From positions 1 to 47,704 of the forward strand of contig JANXUC010000027.1 in the NCBI GenBank assembly GCA_025352065.1: a stretch of DNA of 47,704 nt, in the 5' to 3' direction. Position 1 is the first letter of the stretch. Each line of letters opens with the position of its first letter. A program made the position numbers and the translations under genes. Shown here piece by piece: positions 24,454 through 33,415 of this stretch. Source of the DNA: Acidobacteriaceae bacterium. GTDB lineage: Bacteria > Acidobacteriota > Terriglobia > Terriglobales > Acidobacteriaceae. The notes under the pieces are model-generated. The model was not told the origin of the DNA, did not search any database, and worked only from the letters and a program-made list of their open reading frames with translations.

Positions 24454-24999
24454 ATGAACAACTTTGCAAAGCTCACTCTGCTCGCTGCCTTAACAGCGGG
24501 TTTGCTCTCCACTTCTGTCTCAGCTCAGGATGCAAACTCCTCGCGGCAAGGTCGTCCTCCGATCAATCCTCCAGTTTTCAAGGTGAACCGCGTTCCCCCA
24601 GCCGCAGTTAAGCATGTCGGCAACGGCGCTTATATCAACAGCGGCGTGTACGGTACGACTATCCTCGCCGCAACCTACACCCCGATCGATGCCGCCATCA
24701 CCGTAACCTGCCCAGGTTTGACTGGAACCTGCTTGCTCCAAGCGGACCAATGGATTCAGACCGGCTTGGGAACCACTACATTTAACGAATTCGCGATTTG
24801 CCTCTATGTGGACGGAGTTAATACCGGTAACTGTTGGTACAACGGCTCCACTCCCAGCGACACGAGCTTCGTGATCGGCACCACTTCCTCGGGCAAAACA
24901 ATTACCCACGGCAACCACGTCGTTCAATCCATTGTCTACTCGAACAACGGTGCGTTCATGAGCTACTACAACTTCACCTACAAGATCTTCAAGCCGTAA
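24454..24999 (+). CDS. Secreted protein of unknown function
   Basis: 181 residues from ATG 24454, chosen because a GGAG site sits 8 nt upstream and a signal peptide (MNNFAKLTLLAALTAGLLSTSVSAQ) begins there; the open frame extends farther upstream without support. The mature protein is rich in Gly, Thr and Asn, probably beta-structured, with four Cys residues (TCPGLTGTC, AICLYV, GNCWYN) that could form disulfides. No domain recognised. A hairpin at 25019-25046 probably terminates its transcript. Confidence 0.7.
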   Translation: MNNFAKLTLLAALTAGLLSTSVSAQDANSSRQGRPPINPPVFKVNRVPPAAVKHVGNGAYINSGVYGTTILAATYTPIDAAITVTCPGLTGTCLLQADQWIQTGLGTTTFNEFAICLYVDGVNTGNCWYNGSTPSDTSFVIGTTSSGKTITHGNHVVQSIVYSNNGAFMSYYNFTYKIFKP

Positions 25000-25018
25000 C
25001 TTTTTAGGTGCAACTTCC

Positions 25019-25046
25019 GGTGGAGCGCGGGCTTTCTCGCTCCACC
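25019..25046 (+). terminator. Hairpin terminator after the secreted protein gene
   Basis: A 9-bp perfect stem GGTGGAGCG (25019-25027) / CGCTCCACC (25038-25046) lies 20 nt after the stop codon. The following T content is weak (GCATTTCG). Confidence 0.5.
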
Positions 25047-25195
25047 GCATTTCGCCGAAACCTTTCTTAACCTGCCCTTCCCCAGTTCTGCCACATGTGC
25101 AATTCTTTTCGTCTTGACCAAATCCACAACTCGGGTCAGTATATCCCTGTCGTTGCGGCAATCCCCTTTGCCGCTAGGCGCCCCAATCCCGGGGT

Positions 25196-25247
25196 GTTTC
25201 TGTTCTCAGATCTCGGCGGATATCCGACTGTTCTCGAGAACAGAAAC
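25196..25247. promoter_or_regulatory. Nested inverted repeats upstream of the HAF-repeat gene
   Basis: Perfect 12-bp arms GTTTCTGTTCTC (25196-25207) and GAGAACAGAAAC (25236-25247) enclose a 28-nt spacer. The right arm also belongs to a perfect 16-bp palindrome CTGTTCTCGAGAACAG (25228-25243). The site lies 45-95 nt before the GTG start and could be an operator with two binding positions or alternative RNA hairpins. Confidence 0.5.
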
Positions 25248-25291
25248 TTCGGCCAAGCACGCTATCTCAATCCCACGACGGAGGAACTCCC

Positions 25292-26215
25292 GTGACTGCT
25301 CAGATGTCTGTCTCCAGGAAATTTGCCCACGCGGCGGCACCCAAGGCCGCACTCCTGCTCTTGTTCGCAATCCTAGCCACCAACGCCATGCATGCGCAGG
25401 ACGCGGCAATGGCTCCGCCCGCGCTCACCTTTACCTACACCACAGTGAACGTTCCGGGAGCTCTAAACACACAACTTTTCTCCGTCAATAACTACGGCGC
25501 GATGGTCGGGAACTACATCGACGCCAGTGGCGTGCTGCACGGAGTGTTGGTCTCCGGCGGCAAGTTTAAAACCATTGACCATCCAGCGCCTGCGGTTGGC
25601 ACCCGATTGTTCGGCATCAATTCAACCGGTACCATCGCCGGCTACTACCTGGACGCAGTGGGCGTTGCATTCGGCTTCACCTATAAGGGAGGCGTTTTCA
25701 AATCCATCCTGCCGCCCGGATCAACAGCAACCTATGTCTATGGCCTCAACGACGCCGGACAGGTCACCGGAGGATATTACGACTCCGCCAACATTCAGCA
25801 CGGCTTCGTCGGAAACGCCACCACAGGCTACAAGAAGCTGGATGTCCCAGGCTCTTCCTTCACGCTGGCCTGGGGCATCAACAAGTCGGGGATTGTCAGT
25901 CTGGTTTGGCGAAACGCGAGTGGGCTGCGCAAAGGAGCTACTTACAACGGCACAAAATTTACGACCGTCAGCGTTCCCGGCTCCAAGGAAACCCTGATGC
26001 GCGGAATCAACACAGCGGGAGATCTTGTGATGGGCTACATCGACGCCACCGGTACGCACGCAGCACTCCGCACCGGAGGAGTCTTTTACAAGTTTAGCGA
26101 CCCCGTCCAGCCCAACTCAACAATCGCGACGGGCATCAACGACAAACGCGTCATCACGGGAAATATCACTGACAGCGTCACCGGAATGATCAGCGGCATC
26201 AAGGTAACGTACTAA
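25292..26215 (+). CDS. Exported HAF-repeat protein
   Basis: 307 residues with GTG start preceded by CGGAGGAA. The signal peptide is hydrophobic after a basic N-region (ALLLLFAILATNAMHAQ). The mature part is a series of about seven repeats of the form GIN..G.I.G.Y.D..G..HGF, for example GINSTGTIAGYYLDAVG, GLNDAGQVTGGYYDSA, GINTAGDLVMGYIDATG and GINDKRVITG. This is the 'extracellular repeat, HAF family', probably a beta-propeller-like fold. Such proteins are common in Acidobacteriota and have no assigned function. Confidence 0.82.
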   Translation: MTAQMSVSRKFAHAAAPKAALLLLFAILATNAMHAQDAAMAPPALTFTYTTVNVPGALNTQLFSVNNYGAMVGNYIDASGVLHGVLVSGGKFKTIDHPAPAVGTRLFGINSTGTIAGYYLDAVGVAFGFTYKGGVFKSILPPGSTATYVYGLNDAGQVTGGYYDSANIQHGFVGNATTGYKKLDVPGSSFTLAWGINKSGIVSLVWRNASGLRKGATYNGTKFTTVSVPGSKETLMRGINTAGDLVMGYIDATGTHAALRTGGVFYKFSDPVQPNSTIATGINDKRVITGNITDSVTGMISGIKVTY

Positions 26216-26225
26216 GTCGGACTAA

Positions 26226-26251
26226 GGGGGGCGGCTCTCTGCAAGCCCCCC
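26226..26251. terminator. Bidirectional GC hairpin between convergent genes
   Basis: GGGGGGC (26226-26232) pairs with GCCCCCC (26245-26251) around a 12-nt loop. It sits exactly between the HAF-repeat stop (26215) and the Gp68-like stop (26253), so it can end transcripts from both sides. It has no T tract. Confidence 0.5.
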
Positions 26252-26252
26252 C

Positions 26253-27086
26253 CTAAGCCACTACCGTAACCAGTCTGGGTTGCACCCCAAGCGCGCCAAT
26301 ATCCCGAACCATCCGCGCCGCCAGTTCTAGACATGCGTTACGATCTGGAACTTCACTTATCGCACGTTCGGGATATTCGTCGTAGGTTCGCCCATCCAGC
26401 TCTCTGCCATTACGGACTTTCCGAACTCCGCCCCATTGCTTAAAGAAGAAGGGAACTTGCTCGCGCTGGCACTGATCCCGAAGAGAGATCACCCACTCCC
26501 GATTGAGAGGTCGCGCCCCTGGTCCACTCTCTCCGCCAACAATCACCCAGTCAATTCCGTCGAGCCGCACTTTGCCGAGATCCTCCAACAAAGGCTCAAT
26601 CGATAAAAAACTCATCCGCGCCGAAGCCTTTTGCAGATCGTCAATACGCGGCAGGCCATATTTCTTGTCCTCAACGCTGACTCCCCACCAAATGTGCTCC
26701 TGCTTCGCCGCGAATCGTAGACGCCCCTTCAACAGCTCGCGCAGTCTCTTCGATCTCTTGGTTAGAACTTGGAACGTGTGCCACTTCCCCAAGGTCATTA
26801 CCCGGCAGACAGCTTCAATGTATTCGTCCGGCACTCCATCTTGGAAGAGATCACTCATCGAATTGACAAACACCAGCTTCGGCGAACGCCAGGTCAGCGG
26901 TTCCACTAACTTCTCGGGGACGAGACGAAGATCAAACCCCTGCTCGTAAGGATGCCCCTTCACTCCACGGAAGCGCTCGGCAAAGGTCTCCGCATAGCAA
27001 TGCTTGCAGCCAGGACTAACCTTGGTGCAGCCGCGAACTGGGTTCCAGGTCGCGTCCGTCCATTCGATATGGGAATTGAGACTCAT
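26253..27086 (-). CDS. Phage Gp37/Gp68-like (DUF5131) three-Cys protein
   Basis: 277 residues from ATG 27086, whose ATGA overlaps the TcmP stop by 4 nt. The N-terminus SHIEWTDATWNPVRGCTKVS carries the family's three-cysteine motif Cys20-x6-Cys27-x2-Cys30 (GCKHCYAE), reminiscent of radical-SAM iron-sulfur sites. Further motifs are VFVNSMSDLFQDGVP, WGVSVEDKKY, LSIEPLLEDLG and WVIVGGESGPGARPL. The family (Pfam Gp37_Gp68) is found in phages and bacteria and is coupled with TcmP, as here. The biochemical role is not established; nucleic-acid modification is plausible. Confidence 0.88.
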   Translation of the reverse strand: MSLNSHIEWTDATWNPVRGCTKVSPGCKHCYAETFAERFRGVKGHPYEQGFDLRLVPEKLVEPLTWRSPKLVFVNSMSDLFQDGVPDEYIEAVCRVMTLGKWHTFQVLTKRSKRLRELLKGRLRFAAKQEHIWWGVSVEDKKYGLPRIDDLQKASARMSFLSIEPLLEDLGKVRLDGIDWVIVGGESGPGARPLNREWVISLRDQCQREQVPFFFKQWGGVRKVRNGRELDGRTYDEYPERAISEVPDRNACLELAARMVRDIGALGVQPRLVTVVA

Positions 27087-27946
27087 ATGTTGAATAAATT
27101 CCGCTGCTTGGTGTTGTACTTCAAAACTTGGTCCCAAAAATCGTAGGCTCGCTTGTCCCTCGAAAACAAAGCGAGTCGGTACAGTGGATGGTTTCCGTCA
27201 TCTTTCACCATTTTCATAGTGTGCACCGGCGTTGGCAAACATCCAAGCCCTTCCATGCTCTTTGCGAACCGCTCAGCTAAGAACTCAGGAAAGTCATCGT
27301 TGTTTTTTTGAAATTCTTGCCAAGACCCTCGCCACCCCGGCATACCCAATAAATCGGCCACTTTAGCTGACTCCGCCTTGATGTAGTTGGAGTAATTTCG
27401 GTTCGCGTCCATGTATAAAGCAAGCAGAACTAGAAAATCAATGTACCTAGTTGACAGAACTCGCACAGTCTCGAATTTTATTCCAATATCGAAAGGGTCA
27501 ACAAAGCAAAGTGAAAGAACGCGATACCCACTTGACGCTGCAGGAATCGCCACACAAATTTCTTGAACCATCGAATTGCAGTCGCCAGCAATATGAGAAA
27601 CCTTTGCCCAGGGGGCGTGGCGCGCCACACGTATCTCCATCGCCTCCAAGAGTGCGGGAGTCTTTTCGCAAAAGATATAGTTGTTAAAACGGTCTTTAAG
27701 CTGCAATACCCGCAGCGGCGAACCCGCAATAAGCCTGTCAGAGCCTTCGATGCGGTTGTAGCCACTCCCCGCATAGAGCTCAATGTAAGTCCGATTGTCC
27801 CATTTTGCTTTGATTCCCGACGCAAACAGCGTCGCGTAGAGCGCGACCATACTGTGTTTCGTCTCGGCCCATCTGCCTACCTCCGGACATGGCAAACTAT
27901 CGTCCACGATTTGTTCGAATTCATCTGGGTCAGTTGTTTGAGGCAT
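27083..27946 (-). CDS. tcmP: Three-Cys-motif partner protein
   Basis: 287-residue protein named for its constant pairing with the three-Cys-motif family. Its sequence looks like a Rossmann-type methyltransferase: motif I ELYAGSG (56-62), acidic motif II in FCEK (92-95), motif IV-like FVDPFD (148-153), then VLSTRYIDFLVLLALYMD. The N-terminus RWAETKHSMVALYATLF is typical of TcmP. The first gene of a two-gene unit, it overlaps the Gp68-like gene by 4 nt. A SAM-dependent methylation role is inferred from motifs, not proven. Confidence 0.88.
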   Translation of the reverse strand: MPQTTDPDEFEQIVDDSLPCPEVGRWAETKHSMVALYATLFASGIKAKWDNRTYIELYAGSGYNRIEGSDRLIAGSPLRVLQLKDRFNNYIFCEKTPALLEAMEIRVARHAPWAKVSHIAGDCNSMVQEICVAIPAASSGYRVLSLCFVDPFDIGIKFETVRVLSTRYIDFLVLLALYMDANRNYSNYIKAESAKVADLLGMPGWRGSWQEFQKNNDDFPEFLAERFAKSMEGLGCLPTPVHTMKMVKDDGNHPLYRLALFSRDKRAYDFWDQVLKYNTKQRNLFNI

Positions 27947-28008
27947 ATTTCGCCTCTTCTTCTCTCTAGCTTGTCGTGCCTTGACCCCTCCAGCAATGTC
28001 TTTTCTTG

Positions 28009-29559
28009 TTACAGCGGAATATTCCCATGCTTCTTAGGCGGATTCTTATCCCGCTTATTCTCCAGCATCTCCAAAGCCTGAATCAGCTTCTTCCGCGTCT
28101 CACGCGGCTGAATCACCGCATCCACAAATCCTCGATCCGCCGCCACATAAGGATTCGCAAACCGGTCGCGAAACTCTTCGATCTTTTCTTTTCGCATCGC
28201 GACGGGATCGGCAGCCTGTTCCAAATCTCGCTTATACACAATATCCACCGCGCCCTCGGGACCCATCACCGCAATCTCCGCCGTCGGCCAAGCGTAATTC
28301 ACGTCGGCGCGAATATGTTTTGACGCCATCACGCAGTACGCACCGCCGTAGGCCTTGCGCGTGATCACTGTAATCTTTGGCACCGTCGCTTCCGCAAACG
28401 CATACAGCAGCTTCGCCCCATGCCGAATAATTCCGCCATACTCCTGCGCTGTCCCCGGTAGAAATCCAGGTACGTCTTCCAGCGTGATCAATGGAATGTT
28501 GAAGCAGTCGCAGAAGCGCACAAACCGAGCCCCCTTCACCGACGCGTTAATATCCAGCGTCCCCGCCAAAAATGCAGGCTGGTTCGCGACGACACCCACC
28601 GACTTCCCGCCCAGCCTCGCGAAACCAATTACCATGTTCTTCGCATAGTGTTCCTGCACTTCAAAAAAATATCCATCATCAACCACATGCTGGATCACAT
28701 CCTTCATGTCATACGGCTGATTCGATTCCGCAGGTACCAGCGTATCGAGCGCAGCATCCGCGCGATCAACGGGATCGCTGCACGTCTTCCGCGGAGCCTC
28801 TTCCAAATTATTCGACGGCATAAAGCTCAGCAGCTCGCGAATCATCGACAGGCATTCCGTATCATCCTTCGCCGCAAAATGCGCTACGCCAGAGATTTCG
28901 TTATGCGTCATCGCCCCGCCCAGCTGATCCTTCGTGACATCCTCATGCGTCACAGTCCGAATCACGTCCGGCCCGGTGATGAACATGTACGACGTTTTAT
29001 CCACCATCAAAACAAAATCCGTAATCGCCGGAGAATACACCGCTCCGCCCGCGCAGGGCCCCATAATCGCCGAAATCTGCGGCACCACTCCGCTATACAA
29101 AGTGTTACGCAGAAAAATATCCGCATAACCCGCCAGCGACATCACGCCTTCCTGAATACGCGCCCCGCCAGAATCGTTCAGACCAATCACCGGCGCACCA
29201 ACCTTGGCCGCCATGTCCATAATTTTCACGATCTTGGCCGCGTTCGCCCCCGACAGCGAACCGCCAAATACCGTGAAATCTTGCGCGAACACAAAGACCG
29301 TCCGCCCATCAATCTTCCCGTAGCCAGTAATAAAGCCGTCTCCGTAGATCTTGTTATCCTGCATGCCAAAATCGCTGCATTGGTGGGTAACCAGCTTGTC
29401 GGTTTCCTCGAACGTACCCTCGTCCAGCAGGAATTCGATGCGCTCGCGCGCCATCATCTTGCCTTGTTTGTGTTGTTTTTCCAGGCGTGCGGCGCCGCCA
29501 CCCTCTTCCGCAAGCGTGCTGCGGCGCTGGAGTTCTTGCAATTTTTCTTCAAGTTTCAT
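28009..29559 (-). CDS. Acyl-CoA carboxylase carboxyltransferase (beta) subunit
   Basis: 516 residues from ATG 29559 ([10 protein letters not shown]); the open frame runs 19 codons further upstream without conservation. Biotin-dependent carboxyltransferase of the propionyl-/methylmalonyl-CoA type. Motifs: [30 protein letters not shown]-type oxyanion site (as [16 protein letters not shown]), [35 protein letters not shown] and [13 protein letters not shown]. The usual alpha (biotin carboxylase) subunit is not adjacent. Propionyl-CoA carboxylase beta is most likely, but acyl-CoA specificity cannot be read from the sequence alone. Confidence 0.93.
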   Translation of the reverse strand: MKLEEKLQELQRRSTLAEEGGGAARLEKQHKQGKMMARERIEFLLDEGTFEETDKLVTHQCSDFGMQDNKIYGDGFITGYGKIDGRTVFVFAQDFTVFGGSLSGANAAKIVKIMDMAAKVGAPVIGLNDSGGARIQEGVMSLAGYADIFLRNTLYSGVVPQISAIMGPCAGGAVYSPAITDFVLMVDKTSYMFITGPDVIRTVTHEDVTKDQLGGAMTHNEISGVAHFAAKDDTECLSMIRELLSFMPSNNLEEAPRKTCSDPVDRADAALDTLVPAESNQPYDMKDVIQHVVDDGYFFEVQEHYAKNMVIGFARLGGKSVGVVANQPAFLAGTLDINASVKGARFVRFCDCFNIPLITLEDVPGFLPGTAQEYGGIIRHGAKLLYAFAEATVPKITVITRKAYGGAYCVMASKHIRADVNYAWPTAEIAVMGPEGAVDIVYKRDLEQAADPVAMRKEKIEEFRDRFANPYVAADRGFVDAVIQPRETRKKLIQALEMLENKRDKNPPKKHGNIPL

Positions 29560-29837
29560 GGCGATCAGATTATAGCGGGTGGAGAAACGCGGAATTGTGA
29601 CGGCGATCAAAAGCACGTGTGACTTAGATCTTTTGCAGCAATCGCGTAGCCCCAGGCGCCTCGCCTGGGCGTGCCCTTAGTCTGAGCACTCTCACCCTCA
29701 AATCGGATCAAGCCTTGCGCAGAGACTCGAAGGCAGGCGAGGGCGCCTGCCTCTACGAAGACCCAGAGAATGAATAGCTATTAGATAGAACGAGGAACTA
29801 TTAGAACGACAACCCGCGCGGACCAGAGTGTCCGCCC
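29560..29837. repeat. Intergenic repeat-rich stretch
   Basis: Contains two GC palindromes of one style: CCCAGGCGCCTCGCCTGGG (about 29650-29668) and GGCAGGCGAGGGCGCCTGCC (about 29731-29750, followed by TCTACG), plus a GCGGACC...GTCCGC element at 29818-29835 related to 1796-1813. No gene seen. Confidence 0.5.
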
Positions 29838-30488
29838 TTACTCCATCGACGCGCCCAGCGGCTCGTACTTGTACCGACCAGTCTTCTTATTGCGACTGCT
29901 CTCCCAATACACCGCCGACGTATTCTCCATGGCGCCATATTCCTGCAAGGCAATCGCCATCACTGCCTTCTTGTTAATCATCACGCGCCGCATACTCACC
30001 GCTTTAAACGGAATGTTGATCAAAACAAACTTGGCTTTCGGCTGTGCCGCGTGCCAGGCTTCGGCGCCCGCACCATGGATCACCAGCAAAACAAAACCCT
30101 GGCGTGTAGGATCGTCCGCGCCAAACCCCGCCGTAATGTGCGGATCGCCAAAACCAAAGAACGCGTTATAGGGGTCAACCACCTTGAAGCCCAGCGCACC
30201 TTCATCCAGCATCGGGCTCTTCGCCTTAGCCACGATCACCAGGTCTTCGACGCCGTCTCCATCCAGATCGGCCAGCATTCCCGGAAAGTTTTTTACCAGC
30301 GTGAATTGATCGCCAAAACGCTCACGAACGAACTTGTCATCCACTGCCACAGGCGGCTGCACCAGCGTCACGCCCGGCTTGGCGTCAGCTTCCGCAGACG
30401 GCGCAGGTTGCTGGGCGAAAGCGAGCGTTGCCGCAAAAATGGTGACGGGAAATAGAAAATACACAGCAAGTCTGAGAGCAGAGCGCAT
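29838..30488 (-). CDS. Exported protein with an EF-hand/FG-GAP-like motif
   Basis: 216 residues with a signal peptide (MRSALRLAVYFLFPVTIFAA ... AFAQQ). The mature part has LADLDGDGVEDLVIVAKA (about residues 73-90), a DxDGDGxxD calcium-binding motif typical of FG-GAP and dockerin-type repeats, then a GFVLLVIHGAGAEAWHAA segment and the C-terminal KTGRYKYEPLGASME. No known enzymatic family was recognised. Probably periplasmic. It stands alone, with repeat DNA downstream. Confidence 0.72.
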   Translation of the reverse strand: MRSALRLAVYFLFPVTIFAATLAFAQQPAPSAEADAKPGVTLVQPPVAVDDKFVRERFGDQFTLVKNFPGMLADLDGDGVEDLVIVAKAKSPMLDEGALGFKVVDPYNAFFGFGDPHITAGFGADDPTRQGFVLLVIHGAGAEAWHAAQPKAKFVLINIPFKAVSMRRVMINKKAVMAIALQEYGAMENTSAVYWESSRNKKTGRYKYEPLGASME

Positions 30489-30662
30489 ACAACAACCTTA
30501 CTCCCGCAACCCCACCCAAGGGAGAGACTGACTCGATTCCGAGATTACTTTAGGGTATGCGCCAGGAAAACGCCACTGTCGTCGCAGCAGGTCGCTTTTC
30601 AACCAAAGTGCGCGCAATCACGCGCAACAGATATCCAAGTCACTGCAATCAGGGAAAGGCCG

Positions 30663-30684
30663 TCCGCACACTACAGTGTGCGGA
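30663..30684. repeat. Perfect 10-bp-arm hairpin upstream of GloVer gene
   Basis: TCCGCACACT (30663-30672) and AGTGTGCGGA (30675-30684) around AC. It lies about 50 nt before the GloVer-repeat gene. It could be a dispersed repeat of the GCGGACA style or an operator. Confidence 0.45.
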
Positions 30685-30736
30685 TTGATGGATACTCTTC
30701 CGGTCACTCTGCAATATCAACTTCGGAGGAACCAAG

Positions 30737-31945
30737 ATGCGAGCTAAAGCGATCTTACTGTGTGCATTCCTATTTGCGTTCGCAATCAGTGCGCCAGCCG
30801 GGACTTACAAAGAACTCCACAGCTTCGACTACAACAGCCCCGCCCATTCGCCCTATGCTGGCGTTGTCTTTGATCGCGCAGGCAATCTCTACGGAGTCGC
30901 TGCCTATGGACAAGACTACACCGACGGAGCAATTTTCGAGCTCACTCCATCGGGAAACGGTTGGACGTATCAGGAACGGTTCAAATTTGAGCTATTGTTC
31001 CATGAGGACTACTACGGTCAGGAACCAATCGGCGGATTAGCGATCGATGAAGGCAACAACGTATACGCAACCGCTAGCTTCGGCAATTCGGATGGGGCTA
31101 CCAGTTGCGGCACCGTCTTCAGCCTGTCCACGCAGACCGTCATTCACAATTTCAGAGGCCCTGACGGGTGCGATCCTGAAGCAAACCTGCACTACTACAA
31201 CGGCCGCCTCTGGGGCACAACCAGGAGCGGAGGCGCCAAGGGTCAGGGCACCGTCTTCTCCATGGATACAAACGGAAACTCGTTTCAGTTCGACTCATTC
31301 TGTGGCAACGGACGCGAACCCTCTGGCGGAATCAACGTTTGGGGCTACGGCGTCACCTCTTCCGGAGGACCAACGGGCAAGGGCAACATCTATAGGTATA
31401 AGTTGGATCCGAAACGGGTATTGATCAACAAGCTCAACTTCTCATTGAACGGTAAAGCCGGCTATGCGCCAATGGGGGATGTGCTGGCCGTGTATGTCGG
31501 TGGTGTGCGGAAGATGTACGGAACCACCTCTGCTGGAGGTACGGGCGGCGGCGGTGCTGTTTATCAGCTTTCAGAGATCGAACCCAATTCCGATCGGTGG
31601 CAGCTCAGTGTTTTGCACTCGTTCCGCGCCAACAGTGAAAAAGGATGGGCTCCGAAGGCAGAGCTGACGGTTGATGCCAAGGGTAATCTCTATGGGACGA
31701 CGGAGCGAGGAGGAGTTACTGGCTCGGATGGCTGGGATTGCGGCACTGTGTTCAAGTTGTCTCCCGGGAAGAGCGGCAAGTGGGCGCACAGAATAGTACA
31801 TAGCTTCGATGCGAACTATCCATCCTTTGAGGGCTGCTCTCCTTACAGCGGCGTCGTGCTGGACAGCGCAGGGAATCTATACGGCACCACAGCCTTCGGG
31901 GGGTTTAATCGCTCGGGTGGCACGGTGTACGAAATCATTCCGTGA
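30737..31945 (+). CDS. Exported GloVer tandem-repeat protein
   Basis: 402 residues with signal peptide (MRAKAILLCAFLFAFAISAPAG) and a GGAGGAA ribosome site 7 nt upstream. Repeats follow the pattern GNLYG.T..GG....GTVF.L.P....W....LHSF: GNLYGVAAYG, RLWGTTRSGGAKGQGTVFSM, KMYGTTSAGGTGGGGAVYQL, GNLYGTTERGG and GNLYGTTAFGG. This is the 'choice-of-anchor tandem repeat GloVer' family, a beta-propeller-like extracellular protein with no known function, abundant in soil Acidobacteriota. No anchoring domain is visible at the C-terminus. Confidence 0.88.
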   Translation: MRAKAILLCAFLFAFAISAPAGTYKELHSFDYNSPAHSPYAGVVFDRAGNLYGVAAYGQDYTDGAIFELTPSGNGWTYQERFKFELLFHEDYYGQEPIGGLAIDEGNNVYATASFGNSDGATSCGTVFSLSTQTVIHNFRGPDGCDPEANLHYYNGRLWGTTRSGGAKGQGTVFSMDTNGNSFQFDSFCGNGREPSGGINVWGYGVTSSGGPTGKGNIYRYKLDPKRVLINKLNFSLNGKAGYAPMGDVLAVYVGGVRKMYGTTSAGGTGGGGAVYQLSEIEPNSDRWQLSVLHSFRANSEKGWAPKAELTVDAKGNLYGTTERGGVTGSDGWDCGTVFKLSPGKSGKWAHRIVHSFDANYPSFEGCSPYSGVVLDSAGNLYGTTAFGGFNRSGGTVYEIIP

Positions 31946-31961
31946 CGACGCGGAACCTGGC

Positions 31962-31998
31962 GGGTGGAACATCTCTACTCCTGGAAATGTTCCCACCC
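31962..31998. terminator. Hairpin between convergent GloVer and thiL genes
   Basis: GGGTGGAACAT (31962-31972) pairs with ATGTTCCCACCC (31987-31998), with one bulged C. It overlaps the last codons of thiL and follows the GloVer stop by 17 nt, so it may terminate both transcripts. Confidence 0.4.
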
Positions 31999-32931
31999 AC
32001 CCGGAATCAGCGCACTCCGTTTTGCCTTCGCGCCTTCGGATTGAGTCCAAATGGAAATCTCCCTCGTCCGCTGAATCTCCCCGATGCGCGTTACGGGAAC
32101 ACCAACGATCTTGTCGGGCACCTTCGATCCCGCCGGAGTGGTAAACAGCAGTTCGTAATCTTCCCCACCATGCAGTGCGTGTTCGAGGCTCGCATGATGG
32201 GCGCGCGGGATCAACTCGGCGGAAATGCTCGCACCAACTTCGCTCTCTTCGCAGATGTGATGCAGATCGGTCGAAAGCCCGTCGCTGAGATCAATCATCG
32301 ACGTGGCAATCTTGCGCTCGCGCAAGTAGCACCCGACTGCAAGGCGCGGCTCTGGGAAAAAGTGCCGCGGACATTTCTTCGCATTCAACTTCTTCTTAGG
32401 GCTGGCATACATTTTCGCCAGCGCCAGCGCGGACCCACCAAGTTCTCCGGTTACATAAATCAAATCGCCGGGCTTCGCCCCTGATCGACGCACCGCTTTG
32501 CCGACCGGCGCGGAGCCTACAACGACGATGTCGGCGAGAATTCCATCCGGCGATGCAGAAGTGTCGCCGCCAGCCAGCGCAACGCGGTGCTGGCGCGCCA
32601 GCGCAGTCAATCCACGCAAGAATCCATCCACCCATTTCTGCGGAAGCTTCTCTGGCACCGCCAAAGACAGAAAGACAGCCACAGGTTCCCCACCCATGGC
32701 GGCTATGTCGCTCAATCCACGCGCTAAACAACGATGCCCCACCGACTCCGGCGAATGCCAGTCGCGACGAAAGTGAACACCCTCTAAAGAGAAGTCCGTC
32801 GTGACCAGCATCTCGTGGCCGGGAGGGATGCGCAAGATCGCAGCATCGTCACCGATGCCCAGGGCGATTCCCTGCGAAGTGCCGGATATTCGGCGGATAC
32901 GCGCGATCAGCGATTTTTCCGATTGAGGCAA
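31975..32931 (-). CDS. thiL: Thiamine-monophosphate kinase
   Basis: 318-residue enzyme making thiamine diphosphate from thiamine phosphate. Signatures: LGIGDDAAIL (about 24-33), LVTTDFSLEGVHFRRD (about 42-57), RGLSDIAAMGG, VALAGGDTSAS and IDLSDGLSTDLHHI. AIR-synthase-like fold, standard length. Start ATG at 32931. It stands alone, convergent with the GloVer gene. Confidence 0.95.
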   Translation of the reverse strand: MPQSEKSLIARIRRISGTSQGIALGIGDDAAILRIPPGHEMLVTTDFSLEGVHFRRDWHSPESVGHRCLARGLSDIAAMGGEPVAVFLSLAVPEKLPQKWVDGFLRGLTALARQHRVALAGGDTSASPDGILADIVVVGSAPVGKAVRRSGAKPGDLIYVTGELGGSALALAKMYASPKKKLNAKKCPRHFFPEPRLAVGCYLRERKIATSMIDLSDGLSTDLHHICEESEVGASISAELIPRAHHASLEHALHGGEDYELLFTTPAGSKVPDKIVGVPVTRIGEIQRTREISIWTQSEGAKAKRSALIPGGWEHFQE

Positions 32932-33415
32932 GGCAAGACGAATATACAGCCTCCGAGCCTTCCGGCACGTTCAAGGACCGACAACGCGCCTACGGGCAGC
33001 CCAGCCCCAGCACGGAGGCTCGTGTGGCAGCGGAGCTTGCTCCTCTGAAGGGCGGACTTCCGCTTGCCTGTCATCCAGATTCCCATTTTGGTCCGCTACC
33101 CGGCCCTTCGGCGGATCGTCCTAATCACTTGAGCCCTATCGAACCTTCGTAACACCCCTATGGGTTTTGGAAGGTTGACACCTGGGAACCTACTTTGTTA
33201 CGGTTTGATGAGTCAATTACCTGATTTTTATTCGCTGAAACGCCGACTCGGTGAGAATAGTCGCGCAAAGTAGGCATACCTGGTTCCGGGAGCTTGAAAT
33301 AAGCAGCACGCGCACGGGCCTCACTTGCTGCACTTTCAGCGGGCGTGAGGGGCGCGATCCGGAACGGGATAAGCCGCAGTCCGAGGCCTTACTGGCTCTC
33401 GAATCCTGATCCAAT
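32932..33415 (+). promoter_or_regulatory. Intergenic region with promoter and long leader of the M23 gene
   Basis: No gene. A perfect TTGACA (33175-33180) with TTACGGT 17-18 nt downstream (about 33198-33204) is a promoter candidate. That leaves about 210 nt of leader before the M23 start. Stems in the leader include CGACT/AGTCG near 33241-33265 and CCTCAC/GTGAGG (33319-33324 with 33345-33350) enclosing GCTG/CAGC. No known riboswitch was recognised. Confidence 0.4.

Noticed and set aside
25228-25243. LexA box of the enteric type (CTGT-N8-ACAG)
   Set aside because: The spacing matches, but the downstream gene is an exported HAF-repeat protein and the E. coli consensus need not apply in this phylum. 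Kept only as an unassigned palindrome.
26253-27946. Prophage remnant, because of the Gp37/Gp68 family name
   Set aside because: No integrase, capsid, tail or lysis gene is nearby, and the pair is widely found in chromosomes.
28648-29622. A long (324-codon) plus-strand open frame opposite the acyl-CoA carboxylase gene
   Set aside because: It is the antisense shadow of a clearly conserved carboxyltransferase; composition is Arg/His-rich with no domain.
32932-33415. Known riboswitch (c-di-GMP or c-di-AMP) in the M23 leader
   Set aside because: The conserved sequence boxes of these classes could not be found by eye.
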